Shown here: positions 1 to 7,272 of the stretch, one piece after another | Layout of the letters: every line of letters starts with the position of its first letter | How positions within the stretch are numbered: the stretch's first letter is position 1 | Virus record (IMG/VR): IMGVR_UViG_3300047546_002686 | Span: 1-28,647 of that record | Reading direction: 5' to 3' (one strand) | DNA: 28,647 bases | Source: a virus | Notes under the pieces: generated by a model | The model's input: only the letters and a program-made list of their open reading frames with translations | What the model was told of the DNA's origin: nothing | The model's database searches: none | Made by a program: the position numbers and the translations under genes

Positions 1-127
1 AAATATCAATATGAAGCTTTTTCTTCCTATTTTGTGTAAAAAATTTATCTAAAACAAAATCTGCAAGGCTTTTCAACTTGTCAAGATCTTTTTTCAATAC
101 TAGCTTACTATTTTTGAACTTAATCAT
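1..127 (-). CDS. Hypothetical protein, N-terminal fragment (cut by window edge)
   Basis: The reverse strand opens with ATG at 127, preceded by the ribosome binding site AAGGGA at good spacing. The frame stays open to base 1, giving 42 residues that begin MIKFKNSKLVLKKDLDKL. The fragment is lysine-rich and probably helical. It lies just downstream of thyX in the same direction, so it is probably co-transcribed. No family can be named from this fragment. Confidence 0.7.
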   Translation of the reverse strand, partial: MIKFKNSKLVLKKDLDKLKSLADFVLDKFFTQNRKKKLHIDI

Positions 128-176
128 TGTATTCCCTTTGAGATTATATTAGTATAGTTTGCTGACAAAGTCAACA

Positions 177-833
177 TCATTTATCTATTAGATTTAGTTC
201 TTTTAGGCTAGGAAACAATTCCATTATCTTATACCAACAATCTATAGCAATCTCACGATGTTCTTTCTGTGTACCATTGGCACATCTTAGTTGGCAATAA
301 TGAATCCAAGAACGAAGAGAGCCAGACATATACATGCGAGAAACAGTAAGACCTTCTGGAAGGACTGCTCGAGCTTGTTCCTTGGCAATTCCTTTTTCAA
401 TTGCCCATTTATAGATCTCTCGAGAGTAGTTGATTGAGTTTTGTTGGAGAAGCTCCCATGTTCCTTGGAGTTCTTCATCATTGAATTCAATTGAGTTTTG
501 TCTATTCTTTGTATCTTGGAGACGCGCTTCACGAGTGGTGAACCCGAGATCTTTGGTTGGATCTGCATAACGTTGACTAAACTCCTGAAATGTGAAACTA
601 CGATGACGAAGAATCTGTCTAGCAATGTCACGAGTTGTTTCAATTTCCATAACAACATGAACAAGTTCAAAAGGAGACCAATGTTTATTATTAACAAGGT
701 ATTTAATTAAACGACCAGATGTCTCAGTATTGTTTTGATTAGAAGGATTTGATACTCTTGCAACATATGCAATGAAGTCGTCAATTCCAAGACCACTGGT
801 TGGTCTTGTTACAGCTACTATGTTTGCACTCAT
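177..833 (-). CDS. thyX: FAD-dependent thymidylate synthase ThyX
   Basis: Makes dTMP from dUMP using methylene-tetrahydrofolate, FAD and NADPH, supplying thymidine for phage DNA synthesis in the cytoplasm. The 218-residue protein has the family signature RHRX7S: R76-H77-R78 followed by S86 within RHRSFTFQEFSQRY. The length is normal for ThyX (about 210-250). The start at 833 has GAGGG six bases upstream, and that site overlaps the end of the preceding 92-aa gene, so the two are probably translationally coupled. ThyX is common in large phages. The assignment rests on the motif and on overall similarity to the family. Confidence 0.96.
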   Translation of the reverse strand: MSANIVAVTRPTSGLGIDDFIAYVARVSNPSNQNNTETSGRLIKYLVNNKHWSPFELVHVVMEIETTRDIARQILRHRSFTFQEFSQRYADPTKDLGFTTREARLQDTKNRQNSIEFNDEELQGTWELLQQNSINYSREIYKWAIEKGIAKEQARAVLPEGLTVSRMYMSGSLRSWIHYCQLRCANGTQKEHREIAIDCWYKIMELFPSLKELNLIDK

Positions 834-834
834 A

Positions 835-1113
835 TCAATCCCTCAAGAACTCATATGATTTAATCATTATTGATTCTTTTACAGGGTAATAGTCATTACC
901 ATTTACACCCTGCATTATATAATCACCATAATGAGCTTTCATTGCACCTTCGAGTGTTAAAATCATAACACAAGGTTCATCATCGCGATCTAGTTGTGTG
1001 ATAAACGCATGATCATCTGACCAACGACGAAGTTCTTCGTCTGTAAGTTCTTTAGTAAATTGAATTGCTTTTTGAATAAAGGGTTTTTTCTTTACAACAT
1101 ATTCATGAATCAT
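835..1113 (-). CDS. Conserved phage hypothetical, PGDYG-like C-terminus
   Basis: A 92-residue protein. The C-terminal part (GDYIMQGVNGNDYYPVKES) resembles the small phage domain in which 'GD-I-x-GV-G-x-YP-K' precedes a terminal 'YE'; its function is unknown. I chose ATG at 1113, with GAGAG upstream, over the TTG two codons earlier. The start overlaps the 3' end of the upstream 72-aa gene by about 11 bases, and the stop is one base before thyX, so all three are likely one transcription unit. Confidence 0.75.
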   Translation of the reverse strand: MIHEYVVKKKPFIQKAIQFTKELTDEELRRWSDDHAFITQLDRDDEPCVMILTLEGAMKAHYGDYIMQGVNGNDYYPVKESIMIKSYEFLRD

Positions 1114-1321
1114 AAACAATACTCTCTAATTTATTAATAACATCTTTAGGAGACTCTTCAACTTCCCACTGAACTCCTGTATGACCACCAAATACAAATG
1201 TTTTGAACCCTCCAGGAGGATTAGCAACTTCATATACTGCAGTGACGTGGTCCACATTAATATAGATTGGATTACCTTTATGTGCTTCAGTATCGTTAGT
1301 TAGTTTAATAAATTTTGCCAT
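1103..1321 (-). CDS. Hypothetical protein, 72 aa
   Basis: A short protein beginning MAKFIKLTNDTEAHKG, with a predicted beta-rich character ('PIYINVDHVTAVYEV', 'GGHTGVQWEVEESP'). It looks like a small bacterial or phage domain of the 'I-V-YI-N-I-I' type, but I do not recognise a named family. The start ATG at 1321 has AAAGA upstream. It follows tRNA-Leu by about 17 bases and overlaps the next gene, which supports a real coding role. Confidence 0.7.
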   Translation of the reverse strand: MAKFIKLTNDTEAHKGNPIYINVDHVTAVYEVANPPGGFKTFVFGGHTGVQWEVEESPKDVINKLESIVYDS

Positions 1322-1338
1322 AATGTATCTTTCTAAAA

Positions 1339-1415
1339 TGGTGCCCTCGATCAGATTCGAACTGATACTACGGAGATTTTAAGTCTCCTGACTCTGCCTG
1401 TTGGTCTACGAGGGC
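1339..1415 (-). tRNA. tRNA-Leu(UAA), short variable arm
   Basis: Acceptor GCCCTCG pairs perfectly with CGAGGGC, followed by A73 and encoded CCA. The anticodon stem is GGAGA/TCTCC with loop CTTAAAA, giving anticodon UAA (codon UUA). The T arm is ATCAG-TTCGAAT-CTGAT. Leu tRNAs normally have a long variable arm; here only GTAGT (5 nt) separates the anticodon and T stems. The D stem is only three pairs (GAC/GTC). Confidence 0.9.
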
Positions 1416-1419
1416 ATAT

Positions 1420-1496
1420 TGGCGATCGCTAGAGGATTCGAACCTCTGACCTGCGGATTAGAAATCCGTTGCTCTGTCCAGCTGAGCTAAGCGACC
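1420..1496 (-). tRNA. tRNA-Arg(UCU)
   Basis: Acceptor GGTCGCT pairs with AGCGATC (one G-U), with G73 and encoded CCA. The anticodon loop TTTCTAA gives UCU, reading AGA/AGG. D arm GCTC/GAGC and T arm AGAGG-TTCGAAT-CCTCT are canonical. It lies four bases from tRNA-Leu(UAA) and starts three bases after the stop of the next CDS. AGA codons are common in AT-rich phage genes. Confidence 0.95.
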
Positions 1497-1499
1497 ATC

Positions 1500-1793
1500 T
1501 CAATAAAGGTTTACGTTTAATTTCTCACGAAAATATTTTTTAAGTTCTTTTTCAAAGAACTCTGGTGATGTAGTCATATAAGTTGTATATAGTTTTGTAA
1601 TATCATCATCTTTATGATGAAGTTTACCATAAACAGTATAGCCACGATCTTGAATGGTATGAATGAGTTCATCATCTCCATCACCAGGTTCATATACTGT
1701 GAACCCTCGGCTTCTCACTTCTTCTACAAGATCATAGTCATCAATATCATCTAAGTCAAAATCAACATCAACTGTTTGTGTAATAGTTGGCAT
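1500..1793 (-). CDS. Acidic hypothetical protein, 97 aa
   Basis: A very acidic N-terminal half (FDLDDIDDYDLVEEVRSRG) contains two similar short segments, 'RGFTVYEPGDGDDELIHTI' and 'RGYTVYGKL'. A basic/aromatic C-terminus (FFEKELKKYFREKLNVNLY) follows. The pattern 'L--EVRSRGF-V' is seen in small phage proteins annotated only as hypothetical. The start has AAGG ten bases upstream, inside the end of the previous gene, so coupling is likely. The function is unknown. Confidence 0.7.
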   Translation of the reverse strand: MPTITQTVDVDFDLDDIDDYDLVEEVRSRGFTVYEPGDGDDELIHTIQDRGYTVYGKLHHKDDDITKLYTTYMTTSPEFFEKELKKYFREKLNVNLY

Positions 1794-1794
1794 G

Positions 1795-2013
1795 TCACTT
1801 GTACCTTTTGTTTATCTCATCAATCCTAATACTAAGATACTCTATAATGAAATCTTTTGCAACAGAATTCTCAAAGTATATCTTGGCATAGTTTAGTTCA
1901 TCAACAAATGCTGCCTTTTTCATTTGATCTACTGAATAATTATAAGGTAGTTCAGTCCCAGAGTGCCTCAAAGTATTTGCCGAAAAGTCTGAAACCGTTT
2001 GATTTTCTTGCAT
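1795..2013 (-). CDS. Hypothetical protein, about 72 aa (start uncertain)
   Basis: Small charged protein with helical C-terminal sequence (KDFIIEYLSIRIDEINKRY). Three start codons are possible. ATG at 2013 is preferred because GGGAG lies seven bases upstream; it overlaps the preceding gene by about 60 bases. ATG at 1923 would avoid the overlap but has no ribosome site and would give 42 residues. The longest form (2040) would overlap even more. No family was recognised. Confidence 0.55.
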   Translation of the reverse strand: MQENQTVSDFSANTLRHSGTELPYNYSVDQMKKAAFVDELNYAKIYFENSVAKDFIIEYLSIRIDEINKRYK

Positions 2014-2524
2014 TCCATTTCTCCCAGCCTTCTTTATCAAATTTATGAGTATGATTTGGACCTTCTATCATTTCCCAAAAAGTATTATCATCTTTTTTTG
2101 CTGTAAAAGGTTCTTCACCTGACTTATAAAGTGTATCATTGACTACATTACCATCGATGTCAACTTGTCTCCAAAGTATATCTGTTTCACCAGAATGAAA
2201 CTGATCATCTGCATTATCATCAATCTTTTGTGCAAATGTCCAGATCATTTCATCCAGAACCCAATCCCAACGTTTGTGAAAATTATCATCAGTATCATGT
2301 TCGTGTTTCAATGGTGGTGCAGATGTTGAACGAAGTTCTTCTGGAACATCCTCATCATCAACTAGAGGTGCACCGTGCTTTGTAGCCTGTAACTGTACAA
2401 GCAAAGGATGAATGATAAGAGAAAGAGTATGATCCATTGACCAGGTATCCCACTTGTCAATCTGAATCTTTATTTTACGTTCAGTATTAAACTTTCTAGG
2501 GTATTTTCCAAGTGATACTTTCAT
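1952..2524 (-). CDS. Conserved phage hypothetical, 190 aa
   Basis: The start MKVSLGKYPRKF at 2524 forms an ATGA overlap with the stop of the upstream glycosyltransferase, which decides it over an ATG five codons earlier. Visible features are 'IDKWDTWSMDHTLSLIIHP', 'LQATKHGAPLVDDEDVPEEL' and a Trp- and Asp-rich C-terminal half. From memory, the pattern of a fixed WDTWSMDHTL segment followed by VDDEDVP recurs in hypothetical proteins of marine T4-like phages. No enzyme motif is visible and I assign no function. Confidence 0.8.
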   Translation of the reverse strand: MKVSLGKYPRKFNTERKIKIQIDKWDTWSMDHTLSLIIHPLLVQLQATKHGAPLVDDEDVPEELRSTSAPPLKHEHDTDDNFHKRWDWVLDEMIWTFAQKIDDNADDQFHSGETDILWRQVDIDGNVVNDTLYKSGEEPFTAKKDDNTFWEMIEGPNHTHKFDKEGWEKWNARKSNGFRLFGKYFEALWD

Positions 2525-3330
2525 GATATCATCAACCATCCATTCTTTTCATCAATTTGATATTTGTCAATTGCAGACTCTTTAATACCTCTTAAGAATC
2601 CATCTGGAGGAATCATATTATATCTAGCTGACTTTTCTTCAGGCTGTGTATGAGATTTTTTGTTTTCCAAAGGAACAATTACTGGAGCAGGATCTACTAC
2701 CATAAGTGGAAATTGAAATCCATTTTGAATTCCCATCATATGATCGATTGAAACTCCAAGTGGAAGATAACCTCTGTTTCCATCCCATCTATCTAAAGCT
2801 GAAAGACAATGAGCTGCTGTGTTTGGAGTAATAGCATAAGCATGTGTTCCTTCAAACTTATTGACTGGAACCTTTACAAATGGTTCATCAATACATTCAT
2901 AATCATCTCTATGATCAACTCTGAAACCTAAAAACGTCCATTGATCATCTTCTACATCAATATCCAAAAAGTTTCTTTTAACTAAAGCATCATGTTCAAA
3001 CACAGCAACAGCACCTTTGTGTTCGTTATATACTTTTTTCCATATCGCAAGATGACCAGTTAAACACAATTGTTCTTTAAACCAAATATTAAAAACAGTG
3101 TGTTCTTTGAGATTAGGATGATTAGGATTGATTACAGCATGTTCATCAACTCTAGGATCGACTCTAAATCCCCACTTATTGTATATTTCTTGAGTTGATG
3201 TAGGAAGCTTCATACCAAGAAATGGTGTTACAGGAATACCATGTTGTTCACACGAAGCTTTACATTCTTCCATATACTTAATAGCATCTGGAGTATCAAT
3301 GTATAAAATATATGCATGCTCAATTTTCAT
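2521..3330 (-). CDS. Glycosyltransferase family 25-like protein
   Basis: A 269-aa protein resembling LPS-biosynthesis glycosyltransferases of the GT25 type. It has an N-terminal 'AYILYIDTPDAI' strand, a helix with 'CLTGHLAIWKKVYN' (about 88-101), an acidic site FEHDALV (111-117) and 'GTHAYAITPNTAAHCL' (161-175), followed by SIDHMM (194-199). It would transfer a sugar from a nucleotide-sugar donor to a glycan or protein. AGGTG lies just upstream of the ATG. It is separated from the 5.6-17 kb sugar block by the initiator tRNA and lysis genes. The substrate cannot be read from sequence. Confidence 0.7.
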   Translation of the reverse strand: MKIEHAYILYIDTPDAIKYMEECKASCEQHGIPVTPFLGMKLPTSTQEIYNKWGFRVDPRVDEHAVINPNHPNLKEHTVFNIWFKEQLCLTGHLAIWKKVYNEHKGAVAVFEHDALVKRNFLDIDVEDDQWTFLGFRVDHRDDYECIDEPFVKVPVNKFEGTHAYAITPNTAAHCLSALDRWDGNRGYLPLGVSIDHMMGIQNGFQFPLMVVDPAPVIVPLENKKSHTQPEEKSARYNMIPPDGFLRGIKESAIDKYQIDEKNGWLMIS

Positions 3331-3348
3331 AGGTCACCTATAATATAA

Positions 3349-3423
3349 TGGTTGCGGGGGATGGATTCGCACCATCGACCTTCGGATTATGAGTCCGACG
3401 CTCTTCTTCTGCGCTACCCCGCG
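3349..3423 (-). tRNA. Initiator-type tRNA-fMet(CAU)
   Basis: The 5' end CGCGGGG and 3' end CCCCGCA-A-CCA leave C1 opposite A72, the unpaired end that marks bacterial initiator tRNAs. The anticodon loop is CTCATAA (CAU) in stem TCGGA/TCCGA, closely matching E. coli tRNA-fMet around GTCGGxCTCATAA. Differences are a GGA/TCC rather than GGG/CCC lower anticodon stem, an elongator-like C11-G24 pair, and T-loop TGCGAAT with G in place of U55. Confidence 0.88.
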
Positions 3424-3430
3424 TCAATTA

Positions 3431-3793
3431 TTATGCATCACGAGAGATGTAATGCATACGAACTTTTTCTGGTTTAAAATACTTATCAACAGTTTCAATT
3501 ACTGTGTCATTATTAAATGGCTTACATGAGAACACATCGATATAGAAGTTGCCATTTGACTCAACAAAGTGTCCTGTAATATTTGATGTCTCAATCATTT
3601 GACAAAAAGAAATACCTGACTTAGAAAGATCATGAGTAGCAAATCTTTCTATCCATGGTTCACCAAATGCAACCATATCAATAGCTACAACAAGCTCTTT
3701 AATAAACTTGTAAACATTTTCTTTTGAACTAATAAGTTGTACATCACCACTTGTGCAATCAAGCAAAAGATGATAGCCCCATGTATCTTTCAT
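3431..3793 (-). CDS. speD: S-adenosylmethionine decarboxylase-like protein (class 1B)
   Basis: Decarboxylates AdoMet to give the aminopropyl donor for spermidine, using a pyruvoyl group made by self-cleavage. The 120-aa protein begins MKDTWGYHLLLDC. The processing site ETSNITGHF aligns with ESHxxxHT of the family: Ser70 would become the pyruvoyl group, His75 follows at +5 and Cys90 (DVFSC) at +20, matching the S63/H68/C83 spacing of bacterial enzymes. The usual Glu before the Ser is Thr and the usual His after it is Asn, so activity is likely but not certain. ATG at 3793 has AAGGA seven bases upstream and is preferred over the longer frame from 3826. Confidence 0.85.
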   Translation of the reverse strand: MKDTWGYHLLLDCTSGDVQLISSKENVYKFIKELVVAIDMVAFGEPWIERFATHDLSKSGISFCQMIETSNITGHFVESNGNFYIDVFSCKPFNNDTVIETVDKYFKPEKVRMHYISRDA

Positions 3794-3826
3794 TCTTGTT
3801 TCCTTTTCAGGGTAAATGTAAAACAT

Positions 3827-3834
3827 TATTTATT
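3827..3834 (-). promoter_or_regulatory. Possible late-promoter variant AATAAATA before speD
   Basis: AATAAATA matches seven of eight bases of the T4-type late octamer and lies about 34 bases upstream of the speD start. It also contains the stop codon region of the preceding gene (TAATAAATAATG), so it may simply reflect AT-rich coding sequence. Confidence 0.3.
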
Positions 3835-4345
3835 ATCCAAATTTCTTAATAGGTCTTCTGATGTCAACGACAAGTTCTTCCGGATAGGCAGTAATGTTAA
3901 CTGATTTGTCTTGATTACCACCCAACAACTGAATATACCTTACTCCATTTTCATTATGATATCCATAAAAAAATGCAACATGCCTTCCACTACCACCAGA
4001 TCTTTTTAACAGAACTATATCACCAGGCTGTGGTTCTTTGACTCTCATACCATAGTTATGATAACTAGCGGCTGATAGGTTGTTGGTAGTATAATAACCA
4101 GCTTTGTCTAAAACATAATTAATAAACCCAGCACACCAAGGTGTTTGTACTGGGTCTACGTCTAAAATTTCTTTTAGCTCTTTTCTATTCTTACTAGCAT
4201 TATAACCATTGAAGTCCATGGCTACCTTAATGATGTCTGGCTGCTTAGCAAACATTCCATTGAAATCGACGGATAATGTCAATTCAAAAGCTAACACCTT
4301 GACAGGCAACAGACATATAATAAGAGCTGCTAATAATTTTTTCAT
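3833..4345 (-). CDS. Exported NlpC/CHAP-like peptidoglycan hydrolase (TIGR02594-type)
   Basis: A 170-aa protein with a signal peptide (MKKLLAALIICLLPVKVLA) and a papain-like fold pattern: catalytic Cys71 in TPWCAGF, His122 in GRHVAFF, and the family's 'LGGNQ' motif near 141-145 (N144). PQPGDIVLLKR (106-115) is typical. It probably cleaves peptide bonds or amide links in the periplasmic cell wall. Its ATG overlaps the stop of the transglycosylase gene (ATGA), so the two wall enzymes are made together. It is likely part of the lysis cassette, although no holin is obvious next to it. Confidence 0.85.
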   Translation of the reverse strand: MKKLLAALIICLLPVKVLAFELTLSVDFNGMFAKQPDIIKVAMDFNGYNASKNRKELKEILDVDPVQTPWCAGFINYVLDKAGYYTTNNLSAASYHNYGMRVKEPQPGDIVLLKRSGGSGRHVAFFYGYHNENGVRYIQLLGGNQDKSVNITAYPEELVVDIRRPIKKFG

Positions 4346-4791
4346 TGTAGATGGGTAAGCATTTTTCTGCAGTATGCGGTCTTGTTTGATCTTGGGATCT
4401 GACCACTGCTATAAAACGATGCTGCTTTGCAGATATCGTTGTTCGTTCTATCCAAAGCATAACGAAGATATGCCATGCTATACTCTAAGTTTACTTCAGG
4501 TTTGTAAAGTTCAGTACACTTACCCTTGAACCCTTCTGACTTAGCTGTACCACAGCGAATCTGGCCAAGGCCAATTTCACCTAGTTTGCCTGTGACAGTG
4601 GGATCATAATTAGATTCCAAGCTGACGATCGCATGCGCAAGGTCGTTTGGAACTTTATGTCTTTCTGCGATTATATCTACTAGTAACTTTATATCTTGTT
4701 TGTCGTACGATGTATTTTTCGGCTTATCAACGGCGTATGATGCAGAAGACATACTAACCCCTATTACGAGGGCTAATAGTACTTTCTTCAT
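4342..4791 (-). CDS. Exported SLT-type lytic transglycosylase
   Basis: A 149-aa protein. Signal peptide MKKVLLALVIGVSMSSASYA is followed by an SLT/lysozyme-like domain: catalytic Glu59 in IVSLESNYDP, GEIGLGQI (71-78, the GxxGLMQ block), and a C-terminal 'NLEYSMAYLRYAL' helix. It would cut glycan strands between MurNAc and GlcNAc in the periplasm. The start at 4791 is chosen for AAGGA about seven bases upstream and because it places the signal sequence at the N-terminus; an ATG seven codons earlier lacks such a site. Paired with the downstream peptidase-like gene by a 4-bp overlap. Confidence 0.88.
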   Translation of the reverse strand: MKKVLLALVIGVSMSSASYAVDKPKNTSYDKQDIKLLVDIIAERHKVPNDLAHAIVSLESNYDPTVTGKLGEIGLGQIRCGTAKSEGFKGKCTELYKPEVNLEYSMAYLRYALDRTNNDICKAASFYSSGQIPRSNKTAYCRKMLTHLQ

Positions 4792-4850
4792 TTTTCTTCC
4801 TTTGGTTGACATTAGGATTCTCTCCCAATGCTTCTCGTGCCAGAAGGGAC

Positions 4851-4870
4851 ACGATAGAATATTTATTCTA
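4851..4870 (-). promoter_or_regulatory. Palindrome containing a late-promoter-like octamer upstream of the wall-hydrolase pair
   Basis: GATAGAATA and TATTCTATC form a 9-bp inverted repeat separated by two bases. On the minus strand its centre reads AATAAATA (4867 to 4860), seven of eight bases of the T4-type late promoter. It lies about 70 bases upstream of the transglycosylase start, in the only gap of the lysis block, and a second weak inverted repeat (TCGTG/CACGA, about 4834-4853) adjoins it. It is not followed by a U tract, so I do not call it a terminator. Confidence 0.4.
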
Positions 4871-4875
4871 TCTAA

Positions 4876-5643
4876 TTATTGTAAATTAGTCCACTGTTTT
4901 TTATCAGGATCGGTGTTTTCCAGGATTTTAAGATCACCTGGAATCATTGGACTAAAATCAATCTTTGTTTCCTGCTCGATTTTCTGCACTGAAACCACAT
5001 ACTTAGGAAGGTCTTTTACTTCCAACTTTTCGTTGGGAAATATAAACCCAATCATCTTTTTATTAGTTGGATCTATAACTATTTTAAATAGTCTTGTTGG
5101 CACTGCCACTTTGTTTGGACCAATTGTTTTGTAGCCATTGTCATAAATTGACCCTTGGATAACATAAAGATCTTCACCTTTGACAACCCAGTCTCTGACA
5201 AAAACTTCTAACTGTTTCCAGATACCCCTGTTGTTGCCAGGATTCTGTGGAACCATATTGGAGAGAAGAAATGACTCTGACATAGCTTGTTTGTTAGAAC
5301 CATTGTTAGCTGCTGGACTCATATGGCCACGATCATATCCAGCACCATTGTAATCTTGTAGAGTTGATTGAAACTCTGGTTTAATTTCCGGGTCAGGTCT
5401 AAAGTCTTCTGTACGAGGTTCTTCACCAATACGAGTTTTAGAGACGTGTTCAGCAACATAAAGAGGATTCTTGTAAGTTGTACTATAGGCTACAGCATAA
5501 CCAGTACGACAAAGATACTGAATGTTTTCCTTTACTACTGGTACTGGTGCACCCCACTTAACGTGTTGTGGACACTTATCATCGATAGGGTTAGCAAATG
5601 CTAGTGTTGGAAAAAATAGTAAAGCTAATAATAACTTTTTCAT
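4876..5643 (-). CDS. Exported DNA/RNA non-specific endonuclease (DRGH, beta-beta-alpha metal)
   Basis: A 255-aa protein with signal peptide MKKLLLALLFFPTLAFA and the Serratia-nuclease/NucA signature YDRGHMSPAA (D104-R105-G106-H107; His107 is the expected general base). It is followed by SNMVPQNPGNNRGIW (128-142), which supplies metal-binding Asn residues. The product should act outside the cytoplasm on DNA or RNA. It lies directly upstream of the two wall hydrolases in the same direction and has AAGGA before ATG. A role in degrading released or incoming DNA is inference from its location and export signal. Confidence 0.9.
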   Translation of the reverse strand: MKKLLLALLFFPTLAFANPIDDKCPQHVKWGAPVPVVKENIQYLCRTGYAVAYSTTYKNPLYVAEHVSKTRIGEEPRTEDFRPDPEIKPEFQSTLQDYNGAGYDRGHMSPAANNGSNKQAMSESFLLSNMVPQNPGNNRGIWKQLEVFVRDWVVKGEDLYVIQGSIYDNGYKTIGPNKVAVPTRLFKIVIDPTNKKMIGFIFPNEKLEVKDLPKYVVSVQKIEQETKIDFSPMIPGDLKILENTDPDKKQWTNLQ

Positions 5644-5653
5644 TCTGTATTCC

Positions 5654-6688
5654 TTATGTAATAAGCCAATCAGGTCGACTTAGTGTCCAATCAACAACTT
5701 GTTTAATTCTTTCAGTCAATTCAATTTTTGGTTCCCAACCCATTGCCTTCATTCTTTCACCACTAAGAGCATATCTCAGATCATGACCAGGACGAGAAGA
5801 ATGGAAGTCTACTAGTTCATACTTCAATTCTTTACCCTGGCTATCAGCAATAATTTGAGCCAACTGTAGATTATTTATTTCTTGCTTACCAACAATATTA
5901 AACTTAGGACACTTTACACCACTAGTAGTTGTGTCGTTAGGATCGTTGTTTGTTTCTGCATTATTAATCAGAAACATAATTGCATCAGCAACATCTATAG
6001 CATGAATATAATGTCTACTTCCTGGTATAGTCTTTGATGCATCAGAATGTACTGTGATTGTTTCACCATCTCTAATCTTCTTAATACATTTAGGAATATA
6101 CTTTTCTGGATGCTGTCTTTCACCAAATACATTCATTGTATGAGTAACAATGATAGGAAGTTTGTATGTATTGTGGTAAGCTACTGCTAACTCTTCACCA
6201 CCAGCTTTTGTTGCTGAGTATGGATTAGTAGAATTGTAACGATCATATTCATCGTAGTTAACACCATGTGGTGCAGGACCAAATACTTCATCAGTTGAGA
6301 AGTAGATAAACTTTTCTAATGATCCATTGCATCCTCTAGCATATTCTAGAATATTACATGTTGCCACAACATTATCAAGAACAAACTCCATGGGATAATC
6401 AATAGACCTATCGACATGACTACCAGCGGCCAGATGAACAATAATATCAACTGGACCAATACGGGAAGCAGTGAGAGGAGTAATAGCTGCTTTGAGGTCA
6501 TGATATACTATCTTTACTCTATGCTTGTTAGGGTTGTCTTTTACTAAATCATGAAGACGATTTAAGTTACCAGAAAAATCTAAACGATCTAATGTAATTA
6601 TATTCCAATCAGTATTAGTTAAAAAATAATCTACAACGTGGTGAGCAACAAACCCTGCACCACCAGTAATTAAAACATTCTTACTCAT
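5654..6688 (-). CDS. rfbB: dTDP-glucose 4,6-dehydratase-like NAD-dependent epimerase/dehydratase
   Basis: A 344-aa extended short-chain dehydrogenase. The N-terminal Rossmann motif TGGAGFVAHH lies at 8-17, the dehydratase triad Thr132-Asp133-Glu134 in YFSTDEVFGP, and catalytic Tyr157 and Lys161 in NPYSATKAG. Length and the TDE triad fit dTDP-D-glucose 4,6-dehydratase, which makes dTDP-4-keto-6-deoxyglucose for deoxysugar synthesis. A GDP- or UDP-sugar dehydratase remains possible. The start at 6688 forms ATGA with the upstream methyltransferase gene, which settles it over a longer frame. It is the last gene of the coupled sugar/methyltransferase block. Confidence 0.85.
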   Translation of the reverse strand: MSKNVLITGGAGFVAHHVVDYFLTNTDWNIITLDRLDFSGNLNRLHDLVKDNPNKHRVKIVYHDLKAAITPLTASRIGPVDIIVHLAAGSHVDRSIDYPMEFVLDNVVATCNILEYARGCNGSLEKFIYFSTDEVFGPAPHGVNYDEYDRYNSTNPYSATKAGGEELAVAYHNTYKLPIIVTHTMNVFGERQHPEKYIPKCIKKIRDGETITVHSDASKTIPGSRHYIHAIDVADAIMFLINNAETNNDPNDTTTSGVKCPKFNIVGKQEINNLQLAQIIADSQGKELKYELVDFHSSRPGHDLRYALSGERMKAMGWEPKIELTERIKQVVDWTLSRPDWLIT

Positions 6689-7272
6689 TCTGTAACCCCA
6701 TATAACCAACTTGACCAACCACCATTATAGTACGCATTAATGTTTTCTCTCCCAAATATTTCATTAACAGCTAAGTATACGCCATGATCGGGATTATCTG
6801 GATTGCTGTCATAATCATGACCTCCAATGAATCCTCCTATTTTAATTTTTGGTAACCAAGCTAGAATATCAGCTTTAACATTTTCATACTTATGAGATGC
6901 ATCTATAAAAACAAAGTCTATACTTCTATCAACAAATCTATTTGCTGCAGAAATACTATCATAAGGTATTGTAGTAATATAATTCATTATAGGCTTAATA
7001 TTTCTTAAATATTCTTGATATAGTGTCTTATTAACTACTGAGGGATGATACTCTAGAACAGGCTCTCCTGGAGAACCTTTAAATGTATCTACTGAGTAAA
7101 AATTAATATTTTTGTTTTTGTTAATTGACTCAACAACTGCATAACTAATAGATTTACCCTTCCAGACACCCACTTCTACAAATTTAGAATTATCTGGTAT
7201 TAAATCTAGAATATCGTTGTATAAATTCTCGTAGTTACAAAAACCTTGTATATTTTGATAAAAATGTTCCAT
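6685..7272 (-). CDS. Class I SAM-dependent methyltransferase (Methyltransf_24-like)
   Basis: A 195-aa protein with the SAM-binding motif KFVEVGVWKGKSISYAV (about 30-46), acidic motif NFYSVDTFKG, and the post-motif 'IDFVFIDASHKYENVKADI' typical of Methyltransf_24 proteins found in sugar and surface-polysaccharide clusters. The GGFIGGHDYD segment is also characteristic. Its ATG shares bases with the stop of the gene before it (TAATG) and its own stop overlaps the dehydratase start, so translation of the three is coupled. The acceptor is probably a sugar or glycan, by context only. Confidence 0.82.
   Translation of the reverse strand: MEHFYQNIQGFCNYENLYNDILDLIPDNSKFVEVGVWKGKSISYAVVESINKNKNINFYSVDTFKGSPGEPVLEYHPSVVNKTLYQEYLRNIKPIMNYITTIPYDSISAANRFVDRSIDFVFIDASHKYENVKADILAWLPKIKIGGFIGGHDYDSNPDNPDHGVYLAVNEIFGRENINAYYNGGWSSWLYGVTE

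Noticed and set aside
1339-1415. tRNA with loop CTTAAAA read as an ochre suppressor (anticodon UUA)
   Set aside because: With a five-pair stem and a seven-base loop, positions 34-36 are UAA, which reads leucine UUA, not stop UAA.
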